NCBI GenBank assembly: GCA_016719295.1
Contig: JADKAF010000001.1
Coordinates: 62,001-126,000, forward strand
Length of the DNA stretch: 64,000 bases
Direction: 5' to 3'
Source of the DNA: Planctomycetota bacterium
Lineage (GTDB): Bacteria > Planctomycetota > UBA1135 > JADKAF01
Both the position numbers and the translations under genes were made by a program. The notes beneath the pieces are model-generated. The model ran no database searches and had not been told where the DNA came from. It saw only the letters and a list, made by a program, of their open reading frames with translations. Of this stretch, positions 16,692 through 24,207 are shown piece by piece (the stretch's first letter is position 1; every line of letters starts with the position of its first letter).

Positions 16692-17377
16692 CTCGGGGCG
16701 GGGCTCGCGTGCGGGAGGAGCGGTCGTAGATCGATCGCGTGCAACGCGGCGCGCGTTGCGAACGCACAGTACCCGAGCGGCTGCGAGGCGACGACCTCGC
16801 CGCGCACGGCGAAGCTCTTGCCGGCGCGCGCGATGGAGAAGAGACGCTCGCCGTCGAGGAACGCGCGCACCTCGCTCGCGCTGACCTCGACGCGGATCTC
16901 GTGCGCGCGATCCGGAGCGAAGCGGCGATAGCAGGTGGTCTCGTTCTCGGAGGCGTCGCGCCCGTCGATGCAGGAGAGACCGCAGGTCGTCCCGCCCCAG
17001 CCGCCGAGGATGAGCGAGGCGCGCTCCTCGCCGATGGGGAAGGTCAAGCCGCAGAAGAAGTCGTGGCCGGAGAGCTTCGTCGCGCGCACTTCCAGGGCGT
17101 AGCCCTCGCGCGGCAGCTCGCCGCCGCTCCACGTGATACCGGTGAGCGGATTGCCGAGCTCCAGGATCAGCGCGCCGCCTTCCAGCACGAGCTCGCCCGC
17201 GCCGCCGAACTCCGTCGGCTTCCAGCGCGCGAGCGAGCTGCCGTCGAAGAGCCGCTCGCGCGGCGTTTCGTCGGGCGCGGACGCGGTCGGTGCGCTCGCA
17301 CGCGCGGGATCGCTCGCACAGCTCGCGAGCAACGCGGAGAGCGCGCCGCCCAGCGCGAGCGCCGGAACGCGACTCAT
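16688..17377 (-). CDS. DUF1080-like lipoprotein
   Basis: A lipoprotein signal (ALGGALSALLASCAS, lipobox L-A-S-C) precedes a beta-sandwich domain of the DUF1080/3-keto-disaccharide hydrolase type: LFDGSSLARWK, GNPLTGITWSGGELP and the C-terminal GEVVASQPLGYCAFATRA. These domains bind or cleave carbohydrates and are abundant in Planctomycetota. Predicted anchored to a membrane on the outside. Start and stop both overlap neighbours by four bases (ATGA), so it is translationally coupled in the hydroxyproline unit, where a sugar-active protein is unexpected. Confidence 0.75.
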   Translation of the reverse strand: MSRVPALALGGALSALLASCASDPARASAPTASAPDETPRERLFDGSSLARWKPTEFGGAGELVLEGGALILELGNPLTGITWSGGELPREGYALEVRATKLSGHDFFCGLTFPIGEERASLILGGWGGTTCGLSCIDGRDASENETTCYRRFAPDRAHEIRVEVSASEVRAFLDGERLFSIARAGKSFAVRGEVVASQPLGYCAFATRAALHAIDLRPLLPHASPAPR

Positions 17378-18906
17378 CCGCGCAGCTCCTCGGGCAAGAG
17401 CTCGCTCGGGAAGCTCTGATAAGCGACCGGGCGCAAGAAGCGCTCGATCGAGGACGGGCCCACCGAGCTGACGCGGCTGTCGGTCGTCGCGGGATAGGGG
17501 CCGCCGTGCAGCATCGCGGGCGAGACCTCGACGCCGGTGGGGTAGCCGTTCCAGACCAATCGTCCGGCCTTGTCCTCGAGCGTCGCCAGGAGCTCCGGCC
17601 ACGCGCGCAGCTCGCTCGCCTCGCCGTGGATCCCCGCGGTGAGCTGTCCCGGTAGGAGCGCGAGCGCTTGCAAGAGCTCCGCGCGATCGCGCGCGGTGAC
17701 GAGCAGCGTCGCGGGCCCGAAGAGCTCCTCCTGCAGCGCAGGCTCGCGTGCGAAGGTCGCGACCTCGCAGCGGAAGAGGGCCGGCACCGCGCGGCACGCC
17801 GACTCGGCCGCACGCTCCGCCGTCGCGCGGCGCACGCCGGCGAGCTTGCTCCAGCGCGCGAGACCCTCGCGGTAGCTCTGCGCGATCCCGCGCGTCAACA
17901 TGGTCCCGTTCGGCAGCGCCTCGAGCGCGGCAGCGAGCGCCTGGGCGAAGCGCTCCGTGCTGGCACCCGCGATCGCGAAGAGCAGGCCCGGGTTGGTGCA
18001 GAACTGCCCGCAGCCGAGCGTCACGGAACCGGCGAGATCGCGCGCGATCGCCTCGGCGCGCGGCATGAGCGCGCTCTCGAGGAACACGGTGGGATTCGTG
18101 CTGCCCATCTCGGCGTAGACCGGGATCGGATGCGGTCGCGCGCACGCGAGATCGAAGAGAGCGCGCCCGCCGCGCAGCGAGCCGGTGAACGCGACCGCGC
18201 GCAGCAAGGGATGGCGCACGAGCGCGGCGCCGACCTCGTTCGATGCGCCTTGCACGAAGGTCGCCGCCTGCGCCGGCAGGCCGAGCTCGTGCAGCGCTTC
18301 GGCGAGCACGCGCGCGACGAGCTCCGAGGTGCCCGGATGCGCGGGATGCGCCTTCACGATCACCGCGCAGCCGGCGGCGAGCGCGGCGGCCGTGTCGCCG
18401 CCGACCGCGGAGAAGGCGAGCGGGAAGTTGCTGGCGCCGAAGACGGCGACCGGGCCGAGCGGGATCTTGCGGCGGCGCAGATCCGGCTTCGGGAGCGGCT
18501 TCCGCTCGGGATCCGCGGGATCGCGCACGACGCCGAGATGCGCGCCCGTGCGGATCAGCTTCGCGAACATGCGGAGCTGCCCGCAGGTGCGCCCGCGCTC
18601 GCTCTCCAAGCGCGCGAGCGGCAGCGCCGTCTCCGCGTGCGCGCGCTCGAGCAGCGCGGCACCCAGGGCTTCCACGCCGCTCGCGACGCGCTCGAGCAGC
18701 GCGGCGCGCTGCTCGGCGCTCGTCGCGCGGAACGCGGGGAATGCCTGCGCTGCGGCGCGCACCGCGCGCTCGACCTGCGCGTCGGAGGCGTCGCGGAAGA
18801 GCGGCTCCAGCTCGCGCTCCTGCGCGGGATCGTACGCGCGGAACGGAGCCGCCGCGCCCGCTTCCCAACCGTCGCCGCAGGAGATCTCGCCGCGGATCGC
18901 GCTCAT
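17374..18906 (-). CDS. aldehyde dehydrogenase, likely alpha-ketoglutarate semialdehyde dehydrogenase
   Basis: NAD(P)-dependent aldehyde dehydrogenase of the KGSDH type. The coenzyme-binding FGASNFPLAFS (156-166), catalytic Glu (E266 in YAEMGSTNP) and catalytic Cys (C303 in GCGQFCTNPG) are present. In trans-4-hydroxyproline breakdown this enzyme oxidises 2,5-dioxopentanoate to 2-oxoglutarate (LhpG-type step). The gene lies one base after the deaminase gene and overlaps the next gene by four bases. Length 510, typical for the family. Alternative substrates from sugar-acid pathways are possible, but the operon argues for hydroxyproline. Confidence 0.87.
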   Translation of the reverse strand: MSAIRGEISCGDGWEAGAAAPFRAYDPAQERELEPLFRDASDAQVERAVRAAAQAFPAFRATSAEQRAALLERVASGVEALGAALLERAHAETALPLARLESERGRTCGQLRMFAKLIRTGAHLGVVRDPADPERKPLPKPDLRRRKIPLGPVAVFGASNFPLAFSAVGGDTAAALAAGCAVIVKAHPAHPGTSELVARVLAEALHELGLPAQAATFVQGASNEVGAALVRHPLLRAVAFTGSLRGGRALFDLACARPHPIPVYAEMGSTNPTVFLESALMPRAEAIARDLAGSVTLGCGQFCTNPGLLFAIAGASTERFAQALAAALEALPNGTMLTRGIAQSYREGLARWSKLAGVRRATAERAAESACRAVPALFRCEVATFAREPALQEELFGPATLLVTARDRAELLQALALLPGQLTAGIHGEASELRAWPELLATLEDKAGRLVWNGYPTGVEVSPAMLHGGPYPATTDSRVSSVGPSSIERFLRPVAYQSFPSELLPEELRG

Positions 18907-18907
18907 C

Positions 18908-19819
18908 TCAGGACCTCTCGTTCAGGAGGTAGCCGCGCGAGCGCAGCATCCTCACGATGTGCTCGAAGAGCGCGGGCTCGACCATGCCGCGCGGCGCGCG
19001 CAGGCGCACGAACGCCTCGTTGCCGTGGAGCAGGTGCTGCACGACCTTGATCGCCTGCACGAACTCGGGGAGCGTGTCGAGGCGCAGCAGCGGGAGGAAC
19101 CACGAGTAGAGCTCGCGGGCTTCCTTCGTGCGTCCGGCGCGGGCGTGCTCGAAGAGCTGCACGGACTCCTCCGGCAGCGCGTTCACGAGGCCGGCGATCC
19201 AGCCCGACGCTCCCGCGGCGACGCCCTCGAGCAGCATGTCGTCGAGGCCGACGAAGACCGCGAGCCGCTCGCCGAGGAGATCGACGATCGCGGTGACGCG
19301 CCGCGAATCACCGCTCGACTCCTTCACCGCGTGCAAGTTCGGATGACGCTCGGCGAACTCGCGGAGCTGCTCCGCGCGCACGTCGACGCCGTAGGCGATC
19401 GGGTTGTTGTAGAGCATGCACGAGAGCGGCGTCGCATCGAAGACCGCCGAGAAGTGCTCGCTGTGCTCGCGCCACGGGCCCTTGTGCACGTACGCGGGCA
19501 GCACCATCAAGCCGCGGCAGCCGACGGCCTCGGCCTTGCGCGCGATGCGCACGGCCTCGCGCGTGGAGAGCGCGGAGATCGCGGAGACGACGGGGACTCG
19601 GCCCGCGGCGGCCGCGACCGCGATCTGCAGCACCCGCGTCTTCTCCTCGAAGTCGAGCGTCGCGCCCTCGCCGAGCGAGCCCAGCGGCACGATGCCCGCG
19701 CAGCCGGAGCGGACCATCCAGTCGACATGGTCGTGCAAGGCCTTCTCGTCGACGCGGTCGTCGGCGGTGAAAGGCGTCGTGATCGCCGGCATGACGCCGG
19801 CCCAGCGCATCGCGTTCAT
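18908..19819 (-). CDS. DapA-family lyase, likely 1-pyrroline-4-hydroxy-2-carboxylate deaminase
   Basis: A TIM-barrel class I aldolase of the dihydrodipicolinate synthase family. The Schiff-base Lys is K166 (HAVKESSG) and the Tyr is Y137 (MLYNNPIAYG). The GTTGE loop of DapA is changed to GSLGE (47-51), as in the hydroxyproline-pathway deaminases. The enzyme would convert 1-pyrroline-4-hydroxy-2-carboxylate to 2,5-dioxopentanoate and ammonia (LhpC-type step). 303 residues. Its ATG overlaps the upstream gene's stop (ATGA) and the downstream gene starts one base later. Confidence 0.88.
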   Translation of the reverse strand: MNAMRWAGVMPAITTPFTADDRVDEKALHDHVDWMVRSGCAGIVPLGSLGEGATLDFEEKTRVLQIAVAAAAGRVPVVSAISALSTREAVRIARKAEAVGCRGLMVLPAYVHKGPWREHSEHFSAVFDATPLSCMLYNNPIAYGVDVRAEQLREFAERHPNLHAVKESSGDSRRVTAIVDLLGERLAVFVGLDDMLLEGVAAGASGWIAGLVNALPEESVQLFEHARAGRTKEARELYSWFLPLLRLDTLPEFVQAIKVVQHLLHGNEAFVRLRAPRGMVEPALFEHIVRMLRSRGYLLNERS

Positions 19820-21109
19820 CGGGAGCTCTCGTGTTCCAACGTGTTGCGATCGGCGGCGAGCTCCGCGAGCTCGCCGAAAGAGAGGGGCAGGAGGGGGGGA
19901 CGGCGGCGATCCGCGCGGCCACCTTTCAAGAAGTGCAGCGCGGGTTGGCAGACGCGACCCTGGCAGGGGCCCATGCCGCAGCGCGTTTGGAGCTTCGTCT
20001 CGCGCGCGCCATCGAAGTCGCGCGCGGCATCCCAGCGCACATCCTCGCAGCGGCAGACGATGGTGTCGTCGTCGGGCATCTCGCGGAGCTCCTCGCGCAG
20101 CGCGAAGGCGCGCTCGAGCGCGCGGCCGAAGCGCCGCGCGCGCGCGACGCGCCGGGAGAGCGCTTCCGCAGCGCGCCTCGTCGCCCGCGGCGGAGGCTCC
20201 GGCGAGCTCGCCCTGGAGCAGCGCGCTCTCGACGCCGCCGATGCCCGTCGGCTCGCCGGCCGCGTAGATCCACTCCACGCTCGTGCGCTGTCGCGCATCG
20301 ACGGCGACCGCGCCACCGAGGTCCAGCGCGCAGCCGAGCTGCTCGGCGAGCGCGGTCTCGGGCACCAGGCCGAAGCCCACGGCGAGCGCGTCGACGAGGA
20401 AGCCCTGCGGCTCTCCGTCCGTCGCGAGCTCGACGGAGTCGATGTGCGCGCGTCCGTTCGCGCGCACCGGCCAGCTCGAGAAGAGCTGCGGCACTTGGCG
20501 GAGCTTCCAGCGCAAGGAGGCGAGCTGCGCGAGCTTGCGCGGCTGCGTCACGAGTCCGGCGGCGAAACGCGCCAGGCGCGAGAACGGCGCTTGCTCGGCG
20601 ACGAACGCGACCTGCGCGCCGTGCTCGACGAGCCACGCGGCGACGGCGAGCAAGAGGGGTCCGCTGCCCGCGACGCCGATCTTCTTCCCGCGCACGGGCC
20701 AGCCGCTCTTCGCGAGCGCTTGCAGCCCACCGGCGCCGAGCACGCCGGGCAGCGTCCAGCCGGGGAAGGGCAGGAAGAGCTCGCGCGCGCCGGTCGCCAG
20801 CACGATCGACGGCGCGCGCGCGCGCAGCAATCCTTCGGCATCCTGCGCCCACAGGGTTCGTCGCGCGGCGTCGCCTTCGACGACCGCGCAGCCGCTGCGC
20901 AGCACCGCGCCGCTCGCGCGGAAGCGCGCGAGCCAGGGCTCCGCGGCGCGCGGCGGAGCGTGCGTGCCCGCGCGCCAGATCTGCCCGCCGGCGCCGGGGT
21001 TCTCGTCGAGGACGACGACGGAGCGTCCGCGCTCGGCCGCGGCGCACGCGGCGGCGATGCCGGCCGGACCGGCGCCGACCACGAGGAGGTCGCTGCGCAG
21101 CTCACGCAT
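19816..21109 (-). CDS. FAD/NAD(P)-dependent dehydrogenase subunit with [2Fe-2S] tail, frameshifted
   Basis: The larger flavoprotein subunit expected for a heteromeric D-hydroxyproline dehydrogenase. The N-terminal frame has the dinucleotide fold LLVVGAGPAGIAAACAAAE (residues 8-26), GGQIWR, a second GSGP fold and the FAD motif IYAAGEPTGIGGVE. The frame then breaks near 20171-20185. The C-terminal part (CRCEDV, then a CGMGPCQGRVC-type cluster, i.e. a BFD-like [2Fe-2S] domain) continues in another frame to a stop overlapping the next ATG. Removing one base near the junction restores a normal ~430-residue protein. The retained ATGA junction suggests an indel of recent or technical origin. Confidence 0.8.
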
Positions 21110-21386
21110 GGCGCGTCGAGACCTCCATGCCCTCGCGCACGGTGACGAGGCACGCGCGCCGCAGCGCCACCCCGTCGATCGCGACGCGGCACTCGAAGCA
21201 GATACCCATGCCGCAGAGCGCCGAGCGGGGCTCGCCGCTCACCGAGCTGCGCGTGCCGCGCCAGCCGTGCAACGCGAGCGCCGCGGCGACGCTGGCGCCG
21301 ATCGGCGCGCGGCGCCGTTCGCCGTCGAGCCAGATCGTGCAGTGTCCGGCGTCGTGCTCGCCGTGCGCATGCGTCGGGTCAGGCAT
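21102..21386 (-). CDS. small [2Fe-2S] ferredoxin-like dehydrogenase subunit
   Basis: A 94-residue protein with the plant-type [2Fe-2S] pattern CGMGICFEC (58-66) followed by RACL, matching the N-terminal Fer2 domain of sarcosine oxidase alpha and the small subunit of heteromeric D-hydroxyproline dehydrogenase. It would pass electrons between the two flavoprotein subunits. It overlaps the downstream flavoprotein gene and the upstream DAO gene by eight bases each, a strong sign of a single translation unit. The N-terminus is His/Asp-rich. Confidence 0.85.
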   Translation of the reverse strand: MPDPTHAHGEHDAGHCTIWLDGERRRAPIGASVAAALALHGWRGTRSSVSGEPRSALCGMGICFECRVAIDGVALRRACLVTVREGMEVSTRHA

Positions 21387-22500
21387 GGCTCGCCTCCGCG
21401 CCGAGGCGCAGCGGATCGAAGGGGCGCGGATCGAAGGGCGGGGTCGTGCCCGCGATCAGGCTGCCGAGCAAGCGCGCCGTACCGAGCGAGGTCGTGATGC
21501 CGAGGCCTTCGTGTCCCGCCGCGAGCCACGGTCCGTCGGCGCCGACCTTGCCGATCAGCGGCAGGTGATCGTGCGTGGCGGCGCGCCGGCCGGTCCACGC
21601 GCGGAGCGCTTGCAGCGCGCGCAGCCCCGGCATGTAGCGGAACGCGCGCTCCAGCATGCGCTGCAGCATCGCGGGCTCGACCTCGTCGTTCGTGCGGTCG
21701 TATTGGCGCGAGGAGCCGAGCAGCATCTGTCCGTTCGGCCGCGGCTGGAGGTTGAACGCGACCGAGGACCCGTCGTGCGAGTGCGCGCTCTTCAGATAGC
21801 CGAGCTCGACGATCTGGTGCCGAGCGAAGCCGGGCACGCGATCGGTGATGACGAGGTGGCCCTTCCTGGGCTTGATCCCGTGCAGCGGCAGCGCGGGCGC
21901 CACGAGCGGCAGCGAGCGCTCGCCCGCGGCGACGATCACGAGCTCGCCCTCGAGCGCCACGCCGCCCTGCAGCAGCACGCGCTGCGCCTCGGCGCGCTCG
22001 ACGGCGAGCCCCATGCGCAGCTCCGCACCGGCTCGCGCGAGCAGCCACGTCGCCGCGCACGGCGGATACACCACGAGGTCGTCGGGCACGCGCAGCGCGC
22101 CGATCAGATCCGGCGCGAGATGGGGCTCGAGCGCGCGCAGCGAGCCCTGGTCGTGGATCTCCGCGCGCACCTCGCGCGCCGTGTAGTAGGCGTGTTTCGC
22201 GTGCACGGCGGCGAGCTCCTCGTCGTCGGCGGCGACCCAGAGCGTCCCGCTGCGCGTGGCCTCGACCTGCGCGGGCAGCTCGGGCATCAGCTCCTCCCAG
22301 AGCCCGCGCGAGAAGCGCGTGAGCTCGAGCTGCGCCTCGGAGTCGTCCATCGCGACGACATGACCCATCCCGCAAGCGGTGGCGCCCGCGGAGGGATGCG
22401 CGGCGTCGACGACCACCACGGCGAAGCCCGCGCGCGCGAGCTCCGCGGCGCAAGCGGCGCCGACGATGCCCGCGCCGATCACCAGCGCGCGCGGCTTCAT
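21379..22500 (-). CDS. DAO-type FAD oxidoreductase, likely D-hydroxyproline dehydrogenase catalytic subunit
   Basis: A D-amino-acid oxidase/dehydrogenase family flavoprotein. The FAD fold ALVIGAGIVGAACAAELARAG (5-25) starts the protein, and the C-terminal FAD-contact GHEGLGITTSLGTARLL closes it. 373 residues. In the hydroxyproline pathway it would oxidise cis-4-hydroxy-D-proline to 1-pyrroline-4-hydroxy-2-carboxylate (LhpB/HypD-type step). Its ATG overlaps the epimerase stop (ATGA), and its 3' end overlaps the small ferredoxin gene. Sarcosine- or proline-type substrates are possible from fold alone. Confidence 0.86.
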   Translation of the reverse strand: MKPRALVIGAGIVGAACAAELARAGFAVVVVDAAHPSAGATACGMGHVVAMDDSEAQLELTRFSRGLWEELMPELPAQVEATRSGTLWVAADDEELAAVHAKHAYYTAREVRAEIHDQGSLRALEPHLAPDLIGALRVPDDLVVYPPCAATWLLARAGAELRMGLAVERAEAQRVLLQGGVALEGELVIVAAGERSLPLVAPALPLHGIKPRKGHLVITDRVPGFARHQIVELGYLKSAHSHDGSSVAFNLQPRPNGQMLLGSSRQYDRTNDEVEPAMLQRMLERAFRYMPGLRALQALRAWTGRRAATHDHLPLIGKVGADGPWLAAGHEGLGITTSLGTARLLGSLIAGTTPPFDPRPFDPLRLGAEASHA

Positions 22501-23440
22501 CCGCGGATCCCCGCGCGGAAGGGATCGCGCGGATCGAAGACGAGCGTGCACTCGGCGGTGATGAACGCTTGGCCGCGGATCGTCGGCAGCACCCCGCCCT
22601 CGCGCGCCGAGCGATAGCTGCAATCGAAGGTGCTGCCGATCACGCTCTCCTGACGCCAGAGCTCGCCCGGTGCGAGCTCTCCGCGTCGGCGGCGAGGCAG
22701 GCGAGCTTGGCGCTCGTGCCGGTGCCGCAGGGCGAGCGGTCGTAAGCGAAGCCCGGGCAGAGCACGAAGCTCTTCGAGTGCGCGCCCTCGGCTTCGGGCG
22801 GGCCGAAGAGCTCGATGTGATCGATCTCCGCGCCGTTCTCGCCGGTGAGGTTCGCTCGCCGCAGCGAGCGCCGTACATCGCTCGCCAGCGCATCGAGCTC
22901 GAAACGCTTCGCGTAGCGCACCTCGAGCTGCGGCTCGCGCACGAGGAAGAACCAGTTGCCGCCCCAGGCGATGTCCCCGACGACCTCGCCGTGGCTCTCG
23001 GTGCGGACGAGGACGTCGCTCGCATGGACGTAGGAACGCACGTTGTCGACGCTGACCTCGCCGTTCGCGCCGCGCTCGAAGCGCACGTCGCCCGCGGGCG
23101 TCTCGAGCAGATAGGTTCCGGTGCCGATGCGACCGAGGTGCGCCAGCGTCTCCGCGACGCCGATCGTCCCGTGGCCGCACATGCCGAGATAGCCGGCGTT
23201 ATTGAAGAAGATCACCTGCGCCACCGCGCCGGCGCTCTGCGGCGGCAGCAGATAGGCGCCGACGAGGACATCCGAGCCGCGCGGCTCGAGCACGACGCCG
23301 GTGCGCAGCTCGTCGTGGTGGGCGCGGAGCTCCTGCACGCGCTCCGAGGCGCCGCGCGCGCGGAGCGCGGGCAAGCCGTCCAGGACGACGCGGGTGGGCT
23401 CGCCGCCGGTGTGGGAGTCGATGACGCGCAGGCGGTGCAT
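22497..23440 (-). CDS. lhpA: 4-hydroxyproline 2-epimerase (proline racemase family), frameshifted
   Basis: First gene of the hydroxyproline unit, interconverting trans-4-hydroxy-L-proline and cis-4-hydroxy-D-proline. The two catalytic cysteines of the family are present: C88 (GMCGHGTIG) and C238 (SPCGTGTSA). IDSHTGGEPTRVV marks the N-terminus. The frame breaks at a CTCTC run (22677-22681): removing two bases joins LACLAADAE to LAPGELWRQESVIGS and a normal C-terminus of about 312 residues. The intended stop still overlaps the next ATG by four bases. The unrepaired version stops 143 bases early (stop at 22640) and would lack the last beta elements. Confidence 0.87.
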
Positions 23441-23452
23441 GGGCGGGCTCTT

Positions 23453-23462
23453 CGCTAAAGCG
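23453..23462. promoter_or_regulatory. operator-like site 1 (CGCTAAAGCG)
   Basis: A 10-base imperfect palindrome, one base different from the core of the palindrome at 23517-23526. It lies in the leader between the predicted -10 box and the epimerase ATG, where a bound repressor would block the operon. Confidence 0.45.
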
Positions 23463-23487
23463 ACGCTATCCGGGATGGTCGCGCGGG

Positions 23488-23516
23488 AGGCTAGGTTCTT
23501 GAACAGGGCCTGTCAA
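23488..23516 (-). promoter_or_regulatory. candidate promoter of the hydroxyproline operon
   Basis: A perfect TTGACA (23511-23516, - strand) stands 17 bases before TAGCCT (23488-23493). The -35 box touches the palindrome at 23516-23527. It reads toward the epimerase gene starting at 23440. Confidence 0.5.
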
Positions 23517-23527
23517 CGCTATAGCGT
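23516..23527. promoter_or_regulatory. operator-like site 2 (perfect 12-base palindrome)
   Basis: ACGCTATAGCGT is a perfect palindrome in the divergent control region. It overlaps the edge of the -35 box and is 33 bases before the regulator's ATG. With the similar site 64 bases away it forms a plausible pair of binding sites for the XRE-cupin regulator. Confidence 0.55.
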
Positions 23528-23560
23528 AAGCGCCGCCTCGGGCCCCAGGAGTTCCCCTCG

Positions 23561-24124
23561 ATGAGCGACGAGATCGGCGCGCAGATCCAGCGGCGACGGC
23601 GCGAGGCCGGGCTCAGCTTGGAAGCGCTCTCGCAGAAGAGCGGGGTGAGCCCGGCCATGCTCTCCGAGATCGAGCGCGGGAAGAAGAACCCGACCGTGAA
23701 GCTGGCCTATCAGGTCGCGCGCGCCCTCGGCTGCACGCTCTCCGATCTGGTCGGCGAGGAGGCGCCGCCGTTCGTGCAGGTGCAGCTCGGCTCGAGCCAG
23801 CGCGTCTTCCGCGACCGCGAGACCGGGATCTCACGGCGCGGCCAGCAAACCCTGCTCGCCGGTGGACGACTGGAGCTCGCTTGGTACGCGCTGCCGCCGC
23901 GGGCCTCGACGGGGGAGATGGGGCCGAACCGCGCGGGGCTGCTGGAGAGGATCGACGTGCTGGAAGGCGAGCTCGTCGTCGCGCTGAATGGAGTGGAGCA
24001 CGGCCTCTGCGCCGGCGATGCGATCACCTACGGCGTGCAGACGACGGAGTATCGCAATCCGAGCGACGCGCTGCCTTGCCGCTTCGTCCTCCTCAGCGAC
24101 GCCTCGCGCTGCGCGCCGAGCTGA
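23561..24124 (+). CDS. XRE-family transcriptional regulator with cupin sensor domain
   Basis: An N-terminal helix-turn-helix (about residues 4-60; I-Q-R-R-R-R-E-A-G-L-S-L-E-A-L then SGVSPAMLSEIERG and P-T-V-K-L) is joined to a C-terminal cupin barrel (about 115-180) that usually binds a small-molecule inducer. 187 residues, the standard size of this class. It is divergent from the hydroxyproline operon and is the obvious candidate regulator, sensing hydroxyproline or a pathway intermediate (inference). A GGAG lies a few bases before the ATG. Confidence 0.88.
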   Translation: MSDEIGAQIQRRRREAGLSLEALSQKSGVSPAMLSEIERGKKNPTVKLAYQVARALGCTLSDLVGEEAPPFVQVQLGSSQRVFRDRETGISRRGQQTLLAGGRLELAWYALPPRASTGEMGPNRAGLLERIDVLEGELVVALNGVEHGLCAGDAITYGVQTTEYRNPSDALPCRFVLLSDASRCAPS

Positions 24125-24207
24125 GCGCTGCCCTGGCGACAGCGGAAGGATGTCGCAGTAGTCTCTCGGCCCATCGCGACGGCCTCGTCGCGCGCCCCGC
24201 ACCGCAC

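Noticed and set aside
18908..21109. Single fused open frame joining the flavoprotein and the deaminase
   Set aside because: The frames merge only because of the indel near 20180; the deaminase has its own ATG and the true C-terminus of the flavoprotein lies in another frame.
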